64,000 nucleotides of DNA from an uncultured Sphaerochaeta sp. (GTDB lineage: Bacteria; Spirochaetota; Spirochaetia; Sphaerochaetales; Sphaerochaetaceae): NCBI RefSeq assembly GCF_963666015.1, contig NZ_OY762555.1, positions 2,294,001-2,358,000 of the forward strand, read 5' to 3'. Each line of letters starts with the position of its first letter. The stretch's first letter is position 1. The notes under the pieces were generated by a model, which was not told where the DNA came from, did no database searches, and saw only the letters and a list, made by a program, of their open reading frames with translations. The position numbers and the translations under genes were made by a program. Of the stretch, positions 47,735-57,891 are shown in pieces.

Positions 47735-48100
47735 ATGGTACAGATGCAGACCTATTTGAATGTAGCGGATAACAGTGGTGCAAAGCGAGTGCAGTGTATC
47801 AAGGTTCTTGGCGGAAGCCATCGCTATGTTGCCGGTGTTGGTGACATTATTGTCGTGGCCGTAAAGACCGCATTGCCTAACGGCGCCATCAAAAAAGGTG
47901 ACGTCATGAAGGCAGTCATTGTCCGAACGAAGAAGGAATACCGCAGACCTGACGGTACCTATATCAGGTTCGATGACAACGCATGCGTTATCATCGATGC
48001 CAACAATAACCCGCGCGGTAAGCGTATCTTCGGACCCGTAGCCAGAGAGCTGCGTGATGGGTACATGAAGATTGTTTCTCTCGCGCCGGAAGTGTTGTAG
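47735..48100 (+). CDS. rplN: Ribosomal protein L14
   Basis: 50S protein at the subunit interface, 121 residues. [20 protein letters not shown] start and the [17 protein letters not shown] end are typical. First gene of the spc set. Confidence 0.97.
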   Translation: MVQMQTYLNVADNSGAKRVQCIKVLGGSHRYVAGVGDIIVVAVKTALPNGAIKKGDVMKAVIVRTKKEYRRPDGTYIRFDDNACVIIDANNNPRGKRIFGPVARELRDGYMKIVSLAPEVL

Positions 48101-48110
48101 GAGTATACAC

Positions 48111-48416
48111 ATGAAGCTTAAGAAGAACGACACCGTAATGATCATTGCTGGTAAGGACAAAGGTAAGTCAGGCAAGATCGTGAAGGTAGACCGTGAGAAA
48201 GAGAGAGTCGTTGTCCAGGGTGCCAACATGGTGAAAAAGTCCATGCGCAAGAAAAATCAACAGGACAAGGGCGGCATCGTGGAAATTGAGGCACCAATCC
48301 ATGTTTCAAATGTAGCTTACGTCACCGGAAAAGGTGAAACTACAAGGATTGGGTACAAGTTTGATGAAAGCGGCAAGAAAGTCCGTTATGCCAAGAAAAC
48401 CGGGGAAGTAATCTAA
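48111..48416 (+). CDS. rplX: Ribosomal protein L24
   Basis: 50S assembly initiator with an N-terminal KOW motif ([18 protein letters not shown]); 101 residues. TAGGAG lies 9 nt before the ATG at 48111. An in-frame extension to 48072 overlaps rplN and is rejected. TAATG overlap with rplE. Confidence 0.95.
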   Translation: MKLKKNDTVMIIAGKDKGKSGKIVKVDREKERVVVQGANMVKKSMRKKNQQDKGGIVEIEAPIHVSNVAYVTGKGETTRIGYKFDESGKKVRYAKKTGEVI

Positions 48417-48967
48417 TGGAAAAGTTTATACCAAACCTTAAGAAAAAATACCTGGAAACAGTAGCTCCTGCTCTGTTTGAAGATTTTGGCTATAGCTCCA
48501 AAATGCAGATCCCCGCTCTCGAGAAGGTTGTTGTCAGTGTCGGTGTCGGCGAAGCCATTACCAATAAGAAGCTCCTCGATGCTGCTGTCAAGGAGCTTGA
48601 GCAGATCACCGGTCAGCATGTATTGAAAACCAAGGCCAAAAAGTCCATCGCAAACTTCAAGGTTCGTGAAGGATATGAAATTGGTGCTATGGTGACTCTA
48701 CGTGGTGAAAACATGTGGTTCTTCCTGGAGAGGCTGATCAGCATCGCTCTTCCCCGCGTTAAGGACTTTAGAGGTGTCAAGCCCAATGCTTTTGATGGGC
48801 ATGGGAACTACTCTCTCGGTATTACTGAGCAGATTATTTTCCCTGAGATTGACTTCGATAAGATCGAACGCGTCAGCGGTTTGAATGTCGCCATTGTAAC
48901 GACCGCAAAGACCGATGAAGAAGGCTACGCCCTGCTTGCAAAGCTTGGCATGCCCTTCAGTAAATAA
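48416..48967 (+). CDS. rplE: Ribosomal protein L5
   Basis: Binds 5S rRNA in the central protuberance; 183 residues. [21 protein letters not shown] start ([13 protein letters not shown]) and [16 protein letters not shown] near the end are typical. The start overlaps the rplX stop by one base. Confidence 0.97.
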   Translation: MEKFIPNLKKKYLETVAPALFEDFGYSSKMQIPALEKVVVSVGVGEAITNKKLLDAAVKELEQITGQHVLKTKAKKSIANFKVREGYEIGAMVTLRGENMWFFLERLISIALPRVKDFRGVKPNAFDGHGNYSLGITEQIIFPEIDFDKIERVSGLNVAIVTTAKTDEEGYALLAKLGMPFSK

Positions 48968-48981
48968 GGGGTAAGAGACAT

Positions 48982-49167
48982 ATGGCAAAGAAATCAATGA
49001 TCGTAAAGGCCAAGAGAGAGCCTAAGTTCAGCACCAGACACGTCAATCGCTGCAGAATTTGCGGCAGACCCCGTGGCTATATGCGCCAATTCGACATGTG
49101 CAGGATCTGTTTCCGTAAATTGGCTAGTGAAGGCCAGATTCCTGGTGTTACCAAATCCAGTTGGTAG
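48982..49167 (+). CDS. rpsZ: Ribosomal protein S14, zinc-binding type
   Basis: Short 61-residue form of S14. All four zinc cysteines are present: C24, C27, C40 and C43. The C-terminus ends KSSW, as in this type. The normal S14 position in the spc set. Confidence 0.96.
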   Translation: MAKKSMIVKAKREPKFSTRHVNRCRICGRPRGYMRQFDMCRICFRKLASEGQIPGVTKSSW

Positions 49168-49176
49168 GAGAGAAAA

Positions 49177-49575
49177 ATGGCTGTAAGTGATCCAGTAGCT
49201 GATATGCTGACTAAGGTTAGAAATGCTAACATGGCCAAGCATGAGAAAGTAGATGTTTCTACTTCTAAGATGAAGCTTCAGATAGTGAAGATTCTAAAGA
49301 ATGAAGGATATATCAAGAACTTCAAGAAGGTGACCAAGGATGGGATTTCCTATATCCGAGTTTTCCTGAAGTATGATGATAATCAGAGTCCAGTACTCCA
49401 TGGGATTCAACGCATCAGCACCCCTGGCCGTCGTGTTTACACCGGCTATCGTGAGATGCCCCGTGTGTATAACGGACATGGCGTCGTTGTAGTGTCTACT
49501 TCTTCGGGTGTCATCACCGGGAAGAAGGCTACAGAGAACAAGGTCGGTGGCGAGCTGATCTGCTCTATTTGGTAA
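49177..49575 (+). CDS. rpsH: Ribosomal protein S8
   Basis: 16S-binding 30S protein, 132 residues. [14 protein letters not shown] start and [12 protein letters not shown] near the C-terminus are typical. In E. coli S8 represses the spc operon via an rplE site; I did not identify one here. Confidence 0.97.
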   Translation: MAVSDPVADMLTKVRNANMAKHEKVDVSTSKMKLQIVKILKNEGYIKNFKKVTKDGISYIRVFLKYDDNQSPVLHGIQRISTPGRRVYTGYREMPRVYNGHGVVVVSTSSGVITGKKATENKVGGELICSIW

Positions 49576-49587
49576 GGTGGTAAAGAA

Positions 49588-50133
49588 ATGTCCAGAGTTG
49601 GAAAATTGCCAATCACAGTACCGCAAGGGGTCAAAGTTGCCATCAACGGTGGTTTGATTAATGTCGAAGGTCCGAAAGGAAAGCTCAGCTGCCCAACCCG
49701 TCCTGAGGTTGTGATCAACATTAAGGAATCCGAGATTAACGTGGTTCCCAAGGATGAGTCCAAGGAAAGCAACAGCTTCCAGGGCCTCTACCGCCAGTTG
49801 GTTAACAACATGGTCATTGGAGTATCCAAAGGATTCTCCAAGACTCTCATGATCAATGGTGTCGGTTTCCGTGCTGACCTGAAGGCCAACATCCTGACCC
49901 TCAACCTCGGGTACTCCGAATTGATTGAAGTTGTACTTCCCCAGGGAATCACTGCTACCGTGGAAAACCCCAACAAGGTTACCATCAGCGGTATCGACAA
50001 GCAGCTCGTCGGGCAGACTTGTGCAGAGATCCGTTCCCTCCGAGAACCTGAACCATATAAGGGTAAGGGAATTCGGTATGAGGACGAGGTAATTAGGCGC
50101 AAGGCTGGTAAGACAGCTTCTGCTAAGAAATAG
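49588..50133 (+). CDS. rplF: Ribosomal protein L6
   Basis: 50S protein near the factor-binding site, 181 residues. SRVGKLPITVPQGVKV start and EPYKGKGIRYEDEVIRRKAGK end are typical. Confidence 0.97.
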   Translation: MSRVGKLPITVPQGVKVAINGGLINVEGPKGKLSCPTRPEVVINIKESEINVVPKDESKESNSFQGLYRQLVNNMVIGVSKGFSKTLMINGVGFRADLKANILTLNLGYSELIEVVLPQGITATVENPNKVTISGIDKQLVGQTCAEIRSLREPEPYKGKGIRYEDEVIRRKAGKTASAKK

Positions 50134-50149
50134 TGGGTAGGTAGATAAG

Positions 50150-50509
50150 ATGAATAGAGTTATCGATAAAAGAAGGAAACTTGCTCGTCGTAAGTATCAT
50201 ATTCGAAAGCACATCTCCGGTACCGCAAGTAGGCCGAGAATGAGCGTGTTTCGCAGCAATTCCCACATGTATGTACAGGTCATCGATGATGTAGCTGGTA
50301 ACACCCTCGTTGCTGCTAGCACCATGGAGAAAGAGCTCAAAGGCTTGAAGAACACGGTAGAAGATGCAGCAAAACTCGGGGAAACCATTGGTAAGAGAAT
50401 GCTCGAGAAGCAGATCGACACCTGTGTGTTTGATCGTAATGGCTATCTGTTCCACGGAGTTGTCAAGAGCATCGCAGATGGCGCACGCAAAGTTGGCGTA
50501 AAGTTCTAG
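50150..50509 (+). CDS. rplR: Ribosomal protein L18
   Basis: 5S rRNA-binding protein, 119 residues. [22 protein letters not shown] start and [20 protein letters not shown] end fit the family. Only weak upstream GGTAG is seen before the ATG. Confidence 0.96.
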   Translation: MNRVIDKRRKLARRKYHIRKHISGTASRPRMSVFRSNSHMYVQVIDDVAGNTLVAASTMEKELKGLKNTVEDAAKLGETIGKRMLEKQIDTCVFDRNGYLFHGVVKSIADGARKVGVKF

Positions 50510-50518
50510 GGGGATACT

Positions 50519-51031
50519 GTGGATAGATCGAGAGATAGAGATAGAGATAAGAACGACGGGTTTGTCGAGAAGCTGATCAAGCTGAACCGTGTTGCCAAGG
50601 TTGTTAAGGGTGGTAGAAGGTTCTCCTTCTCCGCACTGGTAGTTGTTGGTGACCAGAATGGTAAGGTTGGATATGGTTTCGGTAAGGCCAATGACGTCAC
50701 TGAGGCGATCAGAAAGGCTGTAGATCGTGCTAAGTCAAGCATGATTGTTGTACCGATGAAGAAGACAACTATTCCTCACGAGATCTTGGGAAACTACAAG
50801 AGTGCAAGCGTGCTCTTGAAGCCTGCAAGACCTGGTACGGGTGTTATTGCCGGTGGTGCAGTCCGCGCTATTTGTGACGTCTGTGGTATCTCTGATATCC
50901 AGGGCAAGTCACTTGGCTCCAAGAATGCAATCAATACGGTTAAAGCTGCCTTTGATGGTTTCGAGAATCTTTTCGATGCCAAAGTGGTTGCAAAGAATCG
51001 GGGCAAGTCCCTGAATGAGATGTGGGGGTAA
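50519..51031 (+). CDS. rpsE: Ribosomal protein S5
   Basis: 30S protein at the mRNA channel, 170 residues. Starts with GTG at 50519, with GGGG upstream. The first residues [10 protein letters not shown] are an Arg-Asp run coded by a GAGATA repeat; the family domain starts at [19 protein letters not shown]. Length is normal. Confidence 0.95.
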   Translation: MDRSRDRDRDKNDGFVEKLIKLNRVAKVVKGGRRFSFSALVVVGDQNGKVGYGFGKANDVTEAIRKAVDRAKSSMIVVPMKKTTIPHEILGNYKSASVLLKPARPGTGVIAGGAVRAICDVCGISDIQGKSLGSKNAINTVKAAFDGFENLFDAKVVAKNRGKSLNEMWG

Positions 51032-51034
51032 GAG

Positions 51035-51223
51035 ATGGCTGACGCAAAGAAAATCAAGGTTACCCTTGTCAGAGGACTTTCCGGTTCACTGCCTAAGCAG
51101 CGCAGAACGGTGAAAGCTCTCGGACTTGGCAAGATTTCCAGCTCGGTTGTACACGATGCTACTCCCGCTACGCTTGGGATGGTCCGTGTAGTAGCACACC
51201 TTGTGAAAGTCGAGGAGATGTAA
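51035..51223 (+). CDS. rpmD: Ribosomal protein L30
   Basis: Small 50S protein, 62 residues. KVTLVRGLSGSLPKQRRTVKALGLGKI is the family core. Three bp after rpsE. Confidence 0.95.
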   Translation: MADAKKIKVTLVRGLSGSLPKQRRTVKALGLGKISSSVVHDATPATLGMVRVVAHLVKVEEM

Positions 51224-51224
51224 G

Positions 51225-51656
51225 ATGGGACAGATTCATGCACCGAAAGGTGCCAATAAGAAAAAGACAATCGTAGGGCGCGGTGCGTCCTCGAAGGGTC
51301 GCTCCTGCGGTAGGGGTCATGACGGACAGAATTCTCGCTCCGGCGGTGGTGTTCGTCTCGGCTTCGAAGGCGGACAGATGCCTTTGTACCGCCGTGTTGC
51401 CCGTAGAGGTTTTTCCAACAGTGTATTTAAGAAAGAGTATGCCGTTGTCTCCCTTGATGTAATTTCTGCTAACTTCGAAGATGGAGATGTAGTTACCCTC
51501 GACGCCTTGAAGGACGTTGGGTTGGTCAAGGGCCACAATACACAGGCGAAAGTTCTGTGTAATGGAGAACTTACCAAGAAGGTAGTCATTGACGGTTTGA
51601 AGGTTTCCGCTACTGCGATCGAGAAGATTACAGCTGCGGGTGGCGAGATTAAATAA
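51225..51656 (+). CDS. rplO: Ribosomal protein L15
   Basis: 50S protein, 143 residues. The N-terminal glycine/arginine-rich tail (GRGASSKGRSCGRGHDGQNSRSGGG) and the GFEGGQMPLYRR motif identify it. The start is one base after the rpmD stop. Confidence 0.96.
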   Translation: MGQIHAPKGANKKKTIVGRGASSKGRSCGRGHDGQNSRSGGGVRLGFEGGQMPLYRRVARRGFSNSVFKKEYAVVSLDVISANFEDGDVVTLDALKDVGLVKGHNTQAKVLCNGELTKKVVIDGLKVSATAIEKITAAGGEIK

Positions 51657-51670
51657 CAAAGAAGGGCTTT

Positions 51671-52993
51671 ATGGCAAACTCCTTAGTTGAGATGTATAGA
51701 ATCAAGGATCTCCGGAAAAAGATTTTCATTACCCTAAGCCTGCTGATTGTCAGCAGGATCGGGGCAGTGATTCCTATTCCTGGGATTGATCCGGAAGTTC
51801 TGAAACTGTTTTTTCTATCCCAGAGTTCAGATTCTAATATCGGTTTGACCGAGTATCTGAACTTCTTTTCGGGTGGTGCGTTCTCCAACTTTTCTCTGTT
51901 TATGTTGGGTGTCATGCCGTACATCAGCACACAGATTATTGTGCAGCTGTTGATGTTGGTTATCCCTTCACTGAAGAAGCTGGCCCAGGACCCATCCGGG
52001 CATAAGAAGATTCAGCAGTACACCAGATATGGTACGATTGTAGTTTGTCTGATTCAGTCGTATGTAGTAACCATCTACGCCAACTCCATTCCCGGCGTGA
52101 TGACAATGAGCACCGTTCCGTTCACATTGGTAGCTATGCTTACCGTAACGACCGGCTCCATGCTCTTGATTTGGATCGGTAACAAGATCACTGCGTGGGG
52201 TATCGGAAACGGTATCAGTCTGTTGATCTTCGCCGGTATTGTAGCAAGATTTCCCGAGGCCGTATCGGTTCTGTTCCAGAGCATCTCCGCGGGTGTTCTG
52301 AACCCAATCGTCGTCTTGGTGGTCTTTGTAATGTTCTTGGTTGTTGTTGCTCTCGTCGTGTATGAAGAGCAGGGCGTAAGAAAAATTCCTGTGAACTATG
52401 CCAAGCGTGTGGTAGGCCGTAAGATGTACGGAGCACAAAGTACGTACATCCCTATCAAGGTCAACCCATCAGGTGTTATCCCGGTAATCTTTGCAAGTGC
52501 TTTGCTTTCATTCCCGTTGCAGATCGCAACCACATTGGGACAAGAGGTGAGGTGGCTTGCTGCCTTCGCTAATTGGTTGAATCCACAGGGTGCCCCCTAT
52601 CTGATTATCTACGCCCTGTTGATCATAGGGTTTGCCTTCTTCTATACCCAGGTTTCAATGAACCCGGTGGAGATGGCCAAACAGATTCGTGAGAACGGTG
52701 GTTCAGTTCCCGGCGTACGTTCCGAGAAACTAGAAGAGTACCTTACTAAGGTGCTTAACCGCATTGTTCTCCCTGGCTCCCTGTTCTTGGCTTTCATTGC
52801 CTTGATTCCTACGCTGGTGCAGATGTTCTTTAACTTCCCTGCATCTGTTGCAATGCTTTTTGGTGGAACGTCACTACTGATTCTTGTCGGTGTTGACTTG
52901 GATACCATGCGACAGATTGAAGGTGTTATGAAGATGCACCACTACGATGGTTTCAATGTTGACGGCAAGAAGAGGAAGTCGAAACACATTTAG
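51671..52993 (+). CDS. secY: Preprotein translocase channel SecY
   Basis: Protein-conducting channel, 440 residues with ten membrane segments. IPIPGID near the first segment, GIGNGISLLIFAGI in the middle and the cytoplasmic loop KVNPSGVIPVIFASALL are diagnostic. Partner SecE is encoded at 28998. adk and map, often next, are absent; rpmJ follows directly. Confidence 0.97.
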   Translation: MANSLVEMYRIKDLRKKIFITLSLLIVSRIGAVIPIPGIDPEVLKLFFLSQSSDSNIGLTEYLNFFSGGAFSNFSLFMLGVMPYISTQIIVQLLMLVIPSLKKLAQDPSGHKKIQQYTRYGTIVVCLIQSYVVTIYANSIPGVMTMSTVPFTLVAMLTVTTGSMLLIWIGNKITAWGIGNGISLLIFAGIVARFPEAVSVLFQSISAGVLNPIVVLVVFVMFLVVVALVVYEEQGVRKIPVNYAKRVVGRKMYGAQSTYIPIKVNPSGVIPVIFASALLSFPLQIATTLGQEVRWLAAFANWLNPQGAPYLIIYALLIIGFAFFYTQVSMNPVEMAKQIRENGGSVPGVRSEKLEEYLTKVLNRIVLPGSLFLAFIALIPTLVQMFFNFPASVAMLFGGTSLLILVGVDLDTMRQIEGVMKMHHYDGFNVDGKKRKSKHI

Positions 52994-53008
52994 GCTAGGA
53001 GCTAGAAC

Positions 53009-53122
53009 ATGAAAGTAAGAGCAAGTGTCAAACCGATTTGTGACAAGTGCAAAGTAGTCAGACGGAATGGGGTGGTCCGCATTATTTGTGAGAACCCCAA
53101 GCACAAGCAGAGACAGAGATAA
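53009..53122 (+). CDS. rpmJ: Ribosomal protein L36
   Basis: Smallest 50S protein, 37 residues: [20 protein letters not shown] then [17 protein letters not shown]. All zinc ligands are kept (C11, C14, C27, H32). AGGAG precedes the ATG at 53009. infA, often beside it, is absent. Confidence 0.95.
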   Translation: MKVRASVKPICDKCKVVRRNGVVRIICENPKHKQRQR

Positions 53123-53175
53123 ACAGGGTTCGGCGCAAGCCTTCCACTCTATTAGAGAAATTCAGGAGGCCATGA

Positions 53176-53541
53176 ATGGCGAGAATTGCAGGTGTAGATT
53201 TGCCGAACAAGGCAGTAAAAATCGCCTTAACCTATATTTATGGGATTGGTAGGTTTTCGGCGGTTGAGATTTGTGAAAAAACAAAAATTGATCCCGATAC
53301 AAGTATTAATACCCTTTCCAGTGATGATCTGGCAGTATTGCGTAAGGTGATCGAGGAAGAGTACAAAGTAGAAGGACGTCTGAGAACAGAGGTTGCTCTG
53401 AACATCAAGCGCCTTATGGACATCGGTTGCTATCGTGGCCTTCGTCATCGTAAGGGTCTTCCCGTTAACGGACAGAGGACAAAAACCAATGCCCGTACTC
53501 GCAAGGGTAAGAAGAAGACCGTTGCGTCCAAGAAGAAATAA
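53176..53541 (+). CDS. rpsM: Ribosomal protein S13
   Basis: 30S head protein that contacts the P-site tRNA; 121 residues. [20 protein letters not shown] start and [20 protein letters not shown] near the end are typical. AGGAGG lies 6 nt before the ATG at 53176. First gene of the alpha set. Confidence 0.96.
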   Translation: MARIAGVDLPNKAVKIALTYIYGIGRFSAVEICEKTKIDPDTSINTLSSDDLAVLRKVIEEEYKVEGRLRTEVALNIKRLMDIGCYRGLRHRKGLPVNGQRTKTNARTRKGKKKTVASKKK

Positions 53542-53555
53542 GGAGCAGATAGCAC

Positions 53556-53933
53556 ATGGCTACTATTAAACGTAAAGTCAAGAAAACGGTATATGAAGGC
53601 AATGTCTATATTCAGGCTACCTTTAACAATACCATTGTTACCGTTACCGATCTAAACGGGAATGCGGTATCTTGGGCTAGTGCCGGTGGACTTGGTTTCC
53701 GTGGCGCTAAGAAGTCCACCCCCTATGCAGCACAGACCACTGCCGAAAAGGCTGCCAAGGCTGCTATGGATAGTGGATTGCAGGAAGTGAACGTATTTGT
53801 GAAGGGACCCGGTGTTGGACGTGAGAGCGCCATCAGGACGTTGGGTGTGCTCGGACTTAAGGTCCGTTCCATTCGTGATGTCACCCCCATCCCACACAAT
53901 GGATGCAGACCTCGCAAGAGTAGAAGAGTCTGA
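53556..53933 (+). CDS. rpsK: Ribosomal protein S11
   Basis: 30S platform protein, 125 residues. [20 protein letters not shown] and the C-terminal [20 protein letters not shown] are diagnostic. Confidence 0.97.
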   Translation: MATIKRKVKKTVYEGNVYIQATFNNTIVTVTDLNGNAVSWASAGGLGFRGAKKSTPYAAQTTAEKAAKAAMDSGLQEVNVFVKGPGVGRESAIRTLGVLGLKVRSIRDVTPIPHNGCRPRKSRRV

Positions 53934-53951
53934 TGAGGAGAGAGCAGATAC

Positions 53952-54593
53952 ATGGCTAGATATACTGGACCTAAGTGCAGATATTGTAGAGCAGAGAGGA
54001 CCAAATTGTTCCTCAAGGGTGATCGTTGCCACAGTGGCAAATGCCCGCTTAATGACATCAAGTCCACTGGGCTTCCTGGTAAGGATCCCCGCGCGCGCTC
54101 CAAGAAGCCGACCGACTACGGTCTGCAGTTGCGCGAGAAGCAGAAACTGAAAAGAACCTATTGCATGCTTGAAAAGCAGTTCAAGCTTACCTTCAATGAG
54201 GCAACAAGACTTCCTGGTAAGACCGGTGAAAACTTGATTATGCTTCTTGAGCAGAGGCTTGATAATGTGGTGTTTAGACTCCACTTTGCTTCCAGCCGCA
54301 GTCAGGCTGCACAGCTGGTTAATCACGGACATGTTTTCGTGAATGGCAAGCGTGTTTCCATTCCTTCTTACCGCCTTCGCCCAGGTGATGAGGTTTCCGT
54401 AGGCAAGAGTGGTCAGAAGATGTTGATTATTAAAGAAAACCTCAAGGAATACACCAAGAGTGGCGTATGCCAGTGGCTGAACCTCGATGTAGATGCCATG
54501 AAAGGCACTTTCATCGCAGTTCCGAGAAGAAGTGAAGTCACCGAGCTCGAAAAGATAAACGAGCAGCTGGTTGTCGAGTTGTATTCCAGATAA
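53952..54593 (+). CDS. rpsD: Ribosomal protein S4
   Basis: 16S assembly initiator, 213 residues. The N-terminus has the zinc-type cysteines C9, C12, C26 and C31. The S4 RNA-binding domain is at about 100-165 (RLDNVVFRLHFASSRSQAAQL). In E. coli S4 represses the alpha operon. Confidence 0.97.
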   Translation: MARYTGPKCRYCRAERTKLFLKGDRCHSGKCPLNDIKSTGLPGKDPRARSKKPTDYGLQLREKQKLKRTYCMLEKQFKLTFNEATRLPGKTGENLIMLLEQRLDNVVFRLHFASSRSQAAQLVNHGHVFVNGKRVSIPSYRLRPGDEVSVGKSGQKMLIIKENLKEYTKSGVCQWLNLDVDAMKGTFIAVPRRSEVTELEKINEQLVVELYSR

Positions 54594-54602
54594 GGAGTAA
54601 CC

Positions 54603-55655
54603 ATGGCACGCAAAAACCTTCTGAAGGGCTTTAAGAAGCCCAAGGGGATCACCTTCGAACATAGCGCAGTTGAGCCGAACTATGGGAAATTCATCGCTTA
54701 TCCTTTTGAGAGAGGCTTTGGTACCACGATCGGTAACACGCTTAGGAGGGTACTCCTCTCATCGATCCAGGGGTATGCCGTCACTGCCGTAAAGTTCACC
54801 AGCTTCAATGAAGATGGTGTTCCCCACTTGATTTCAAGTGAGTATGAGCAGCTTCCCGGTGTTCGCGAAGATATTGCGGATATCATTGCCTCGCTCAAAA
54901 AACTGCAGATCAAGATGCCCGATGATTCGGAGGGTACTAACCTCCTCATCGAGTGTAAGGGACCCGGCGTTGTGACCGGTGCAAACTTCGAGCGTGACCA
55001 GGTTGAGATCACCAACAAGGATCTGATTCTTTTCACGATGATGGATGATGCCAACATCGAGATGGAGGTTCAGATAGACCTTGGTAGGGGCTATGTCCCG
55101 TCTGAAATCAACGAGAAGTATGTGGAAGAGATTGGGACTATCCCCATCGATGCCAGCTTCTCACCGGTTACCCGCGTAAAGTATTCGATTGAACCCACCC
55201 GTGTCGGCTATCGTAGTGATTATGACAAGCTCACACTGGAAATCTACACTGATGGTACGATTATTCCTCAGAATGCACTTGCAGAGGCTGCTAAGATTGC
55301 AAAGGATTATTTCCAGATCTTTATTAACTTTGATGAAACGTTGATCAACAACAATGACGAAGTTGACGAAGAGGAGGAACGCGTCCGCAAGATTCTCAAC
55401 ACTTCAGTTGAAGAACTTGAATTGACAGTACGCTCCAGTAATTGTCTGAAGAACGCAAACATCCGAACCATCGGCGATCTCACCAAGAAGACTGAGGAAG
55501 AGATTGCAAAAACGAGGAACTTCGGTAAGAAGAGCCTCCAGGAAATTAAGGAAAAACTGAAGGAGTGGAATCTCAGCCTTGGGATGACCGACTACAGTGT
55601 CCTGAAAACTGCAATCAAAGTACCAGGGAACAAGGAAGAAGAGAATGAAGCATAA
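54603..55655 (+). CDS. rpoA: RNA polymerase alpha subunit
   Basis: Assembly platform of RNA polymerase, 350 residues. N-terminal dimer domain about 1-235 ([19 protein letters not shown]), acidic linker with [11 protein letters not shown], and C-terminal domain with [19 protein letters not shown], keeping the arginine that binds UP elements. The last 11 bases overlap rplQ. Confidence 0.98.
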   Translation: MARKNLLKGFKKPKGITFEHSAVEPNYGKFIAYPFERGFGTTIGNTLRRVLLSSIQGYAVTAVKFTSFNEDGVPHLISSEYEQLPGVREDIADIIASLKKLQIKMPDDSEGTNLLIECKGPGVVTGANFERDQVEITNKDLILFTMMDDANIEMEVQIDLGRGYVPSEINEKYVEEIGTIPIDASFSPVTRVKYSIEPTRVGYRSDYDKLTLEIYTDGTIIPQNALAEAAKIAKDYFQIFINFDETLINNNDEVDEEEERVRKILNTSVEELELTVRSSNCLKNANIRTIGDLTKKTEEEIAKTRNFGKKSLQEIKEKLKEWNLSLGMTDYSVLKTAIKVPGNKEEENEA

Positions 55656-56142
55656 GATTGGATTCAATGCGCTTAATAGAAGCTCTGCACACCGCAAAGC
55701 TTTGAAGCGCAACATGGTGACCAGTCTGTTCAGATATGAGCGGATTGAGACCACCAAGGCAAAGGCTCTGGAAGTACGCAAGATGGCTGAGAAAATGATC
55801 ACCCGTGCTAAAGTTGACAATGTGGCCAATCGCCGCCAGATTGCACGGGACATTTATGATGAAGCAATTGTTGCAAAGCTCTTCACAGAGATCGCTCCTT
55901 TGTTTGTCGAGCGGAAGGGCGGGTACACCCGTGTCCTGAAGACCGGCAATCGTCTCGGAGACGCTGCCGAGATGGTAATCCTCGAGCTGGTGGAGAAAAC
56001 TTCAAAGCCCGAGAAGAAGGCCGAAAAGAAGACTGAAAAGAAAGCTGAGAAGAAGACTGAGAAGAAATCTGAACAGAAGACTGAAAAGAAGGCCTCAAAA
56101 CCAGCCACGAAGGCTGAGAAGAAGGACAAAGAGGAGAAATAA
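55645..56142 (+). CDS. rplQ: Ribosomal protein L17 with Lys/Glu-rich tail
   Basis: 50S tunnel-exit protein. Residues 1-117 are a normal L17 ([17 protein letters not shown] start). Residues 118-165 are an added low-complexity tail built from repeated [12 protein letters not shown] units, which most L17 proteins lack. Translation is coupled to rpoA by an 11-bp overlap. Last gene of the alpha set, followed by a terminator. Confidence 0.95.
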   Translation: MKHKIGFNALNRSSAHRKALKRNMVTSLFRYERIETTKAKALEVRKMAEKMITRAKVDNVANRRQIARDIYDEAIVAKLFTEIAPLFVERKGGYTRVLKTGNRLGDAAEMVILELVEKTSKPEKKAEKKTEKKAEKKTEKKSEQKTEKKASKPATKAEKKDKEEK

Positions 56143-56190
56143 GCCTCTATTGGGTCTCTTCACCTGTAGTATATGCCCGTATGGGCAAAG

Positions 56191-56219
56191 CCGCTGTTGT
56201 AATGACAGCGGTTTTGTTT
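56191..56219 (+). terminator. Terminator after rplQ
   Basis: CCGCTGT (56191-56197) with ACAGCGG (56205-56211), then TTTTGTTT. It ends the ribosomal protein block. A smaller TGCCC/GGGCA hairpin lies just upstream. Confidence 0.75.
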
Positions 56220-56296
56220 GGTCTTTTGAAAGCACAATTATTAACAATCTGTTGAACAACTTGTACTATAAGCCAAGATAACAGATGGGTTTAGCC

Positions 56297-56325
56297 TTGA
56301 CAATTCTGACAGCCGTACGTATTAT
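56297..56325 (+). promoter_or_regulatory. Promoter of rny operon
   Basis: TTGACA at 56297-56302 and TATTAT at 56320-56325, exactly 17 nt apart, 27 nt before the rny start. Confidence 0.75.
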
Positions 56326-56351
56326 TGTACCAATATAATAGGGGGTAGTAT

Positions 56352-57884
56352 ATGAACAATATACTTTTGATCCTCCTAAGTTGTTTTATTGGTATCATCT
56401 TTGGTTGGTTAGGCCGTTGGCTGTATGCGAAATTTAAGCTTACCTCCGTTGAACAGAAAGCTATTAGGTTGAATGAGGAAGCTATAAAGGAAGCGGAAGC
56501 AAAAAGCAAAGAGCTTTTGCTTGAGACTCGGGATCAGTTGTTGAAAGAACAACAACAGCAGGAACGAGAGGCTAGAGAGAGACGGATTGAACTGCAACGT
56601 TCTGAGAGAAGACTCACACAAAAAGAGGAAAATCTCGAGCATAAGCAGGCTGATTTGGATGCTATCAAAAAGCAATTGGGAGATTGGGAAGGAAACCTTT
56701 CCAAGAAAGAACAAGAGATTGCCGAGAAAGAAGGCAGCTTGATTACAGAACTTGAACGTATCGCTGGACTTTCCGCTGATGAAGCAAAGAATATCATCAT
56801 GGAAACCATGTACAACGATGCGAGGAGAGATGCCCAGCTCATGATCAACAAGATTGAGCAAGAGGCCCAGCTCTCCGCTGACAAAAAAGCAAGGGATATC
56901 GTCGTTACCTCGATTCAAAGGTTGGCAACAGAGGTCGTCAGTGATGTGACGGTAAGTTCGGTTAATCTTCCCAGTGATGAGATGAAAGGAAGGATAATTG
57001 GTCGTGAAGGCCGCAATATCCGCACCCTGGAAACACTCACTGGTGTGGATGTTATCATCGATGACACACCAGAGGCTGTCGTTATCTCCTGTTTTGACCC
57101 TGTTCGGAAGGAAATTGCCCGTGTTGCTCTCGAGAGACTTGTCCAGGATGGAAGAATCCACCCTGCTCGTATTGAAGAGGTAGTGAACAAGGTATCGAAG
57201 GAAGTGGGAAGGATCATTGCAGACGAAGGTGAGAAAGTCATCTTCGACCTGGGGGTGCATAATGTGAGCCCAGAGATGATTCGAGCGCTTGGTCGACTAT
57301 ACTTTAGAACGAGCTATGGGCAGAATGTGTTGAATCACTCAAAGGAAGTAGCCATACTTTCCGGCATGATCGCCAGTGAGGTCGGTGCAAATAGTGAGCT
57401 GGCACTCCGTGCCGGTCTCTTGCATGACATCGGAAAAGGCACTGAAACCGAGAGTGACGCAAACCATGCAGAAATGGGTGCGGAAATGGCTAAACGACTT
57501 GGGGAAGATCCCAAAATTGTGAATGCCATCCTTGCTCACCACAACGATACAGAACCGCAGACCCTGGAAGCAGTAATTGTTCAGATAGCCGATGCTATCA
57601 GTGCAGCGAGACCAGGAGCAAGGCGGGAGACGCTCGATAATTACATCAAGCGCCTTGAGTCGCTGGAACACATTGCTGAGAGTTTTGAAGGCGTGGATAA
57701 GGCATATGCCATTCAAGCCGGTAGAGAACTCAGGATTCTGGTTAATAATGATCAGGTAAACGACGATGGGGCTAAGCAGATTGCCAAGGGCATAGCCAGC
57801 CGCATCGAAGCAGAACTGAGGTATCCGGGCAGAATCAAGGTGACCATCATTCGCGAGATGAGGGTTGTCGAGTACGCTAGGTAG
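56352..57884 (+). CDS. rny: Ribonuclease Y
   Basis: Membrane-bound endonuclease that starts mRNA decay; 510 residues. One N-terminal membrane segment (about 3-24), a long charged coiled coil (about 30-185), a KH domain with GREG at 217-220, and an HD domain with catalytic H358-D359 (LLHDIGKG). Domain order and length match RNase Y. AGGGGG lies about 6 nt before the ATG. The next gene encodes its usual partner, YmdB. Confidence 0.96.
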   Translation: MNNILLILLSCFIGIIFGWLGRWLYAKFKLTSVEQKAIRLNEEAIKEAEAKSKELLLETRDQLLKEQQQQEREARERRIELQRSERRLTQKEENLEHKQADLDAIKKQLGDWEGNLSKKEQEIAEKEGSLITELERIAGLSADEAKNIIMETMYNDARRDAQLMINKIEQEAQLSADKKARDIVVTSIQRLATEVVSDVTVSSVNLPSDEMKGRIIGREGRNIRTLETLTGVDVIIDDTPEAVVISCFDPVRKEIARVALERLVQDGRIHPARIEEVVNKVSKEVGRIIADEGEKVIFDLGVHNVSPEMIRALGRLYFRTSYGQNVLNHSKEVAILSGMIASEVGANSELALRAGLLHDIGKGTETESDANHAEMGAEMAKRLGEDPKIVNAILAHHNDTEPQTLEAVIVQIADAISAARPGARRETLDNYIKRLESLEHIAESFEGVDKAYAIQAGRELRILVNNDQVNDDGAKQIAKGIASRIEAELRYPGRIKVTIIREMRVVEYAR

Positions 57885-57891
57885 GTTGTTT

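Noticed and set aside
53652..54662. A 336-codon minus frame across rpsK and rpsD
   Set aside because: Shadow of ribosomal protein genes; composition is not protein-like.
56024..56120. Short DNA repeats in rplQ as a CRISPR or satellite array
   Set aside because: They are in frame, without spacers, and code for a Lys/Glu repeat tail.
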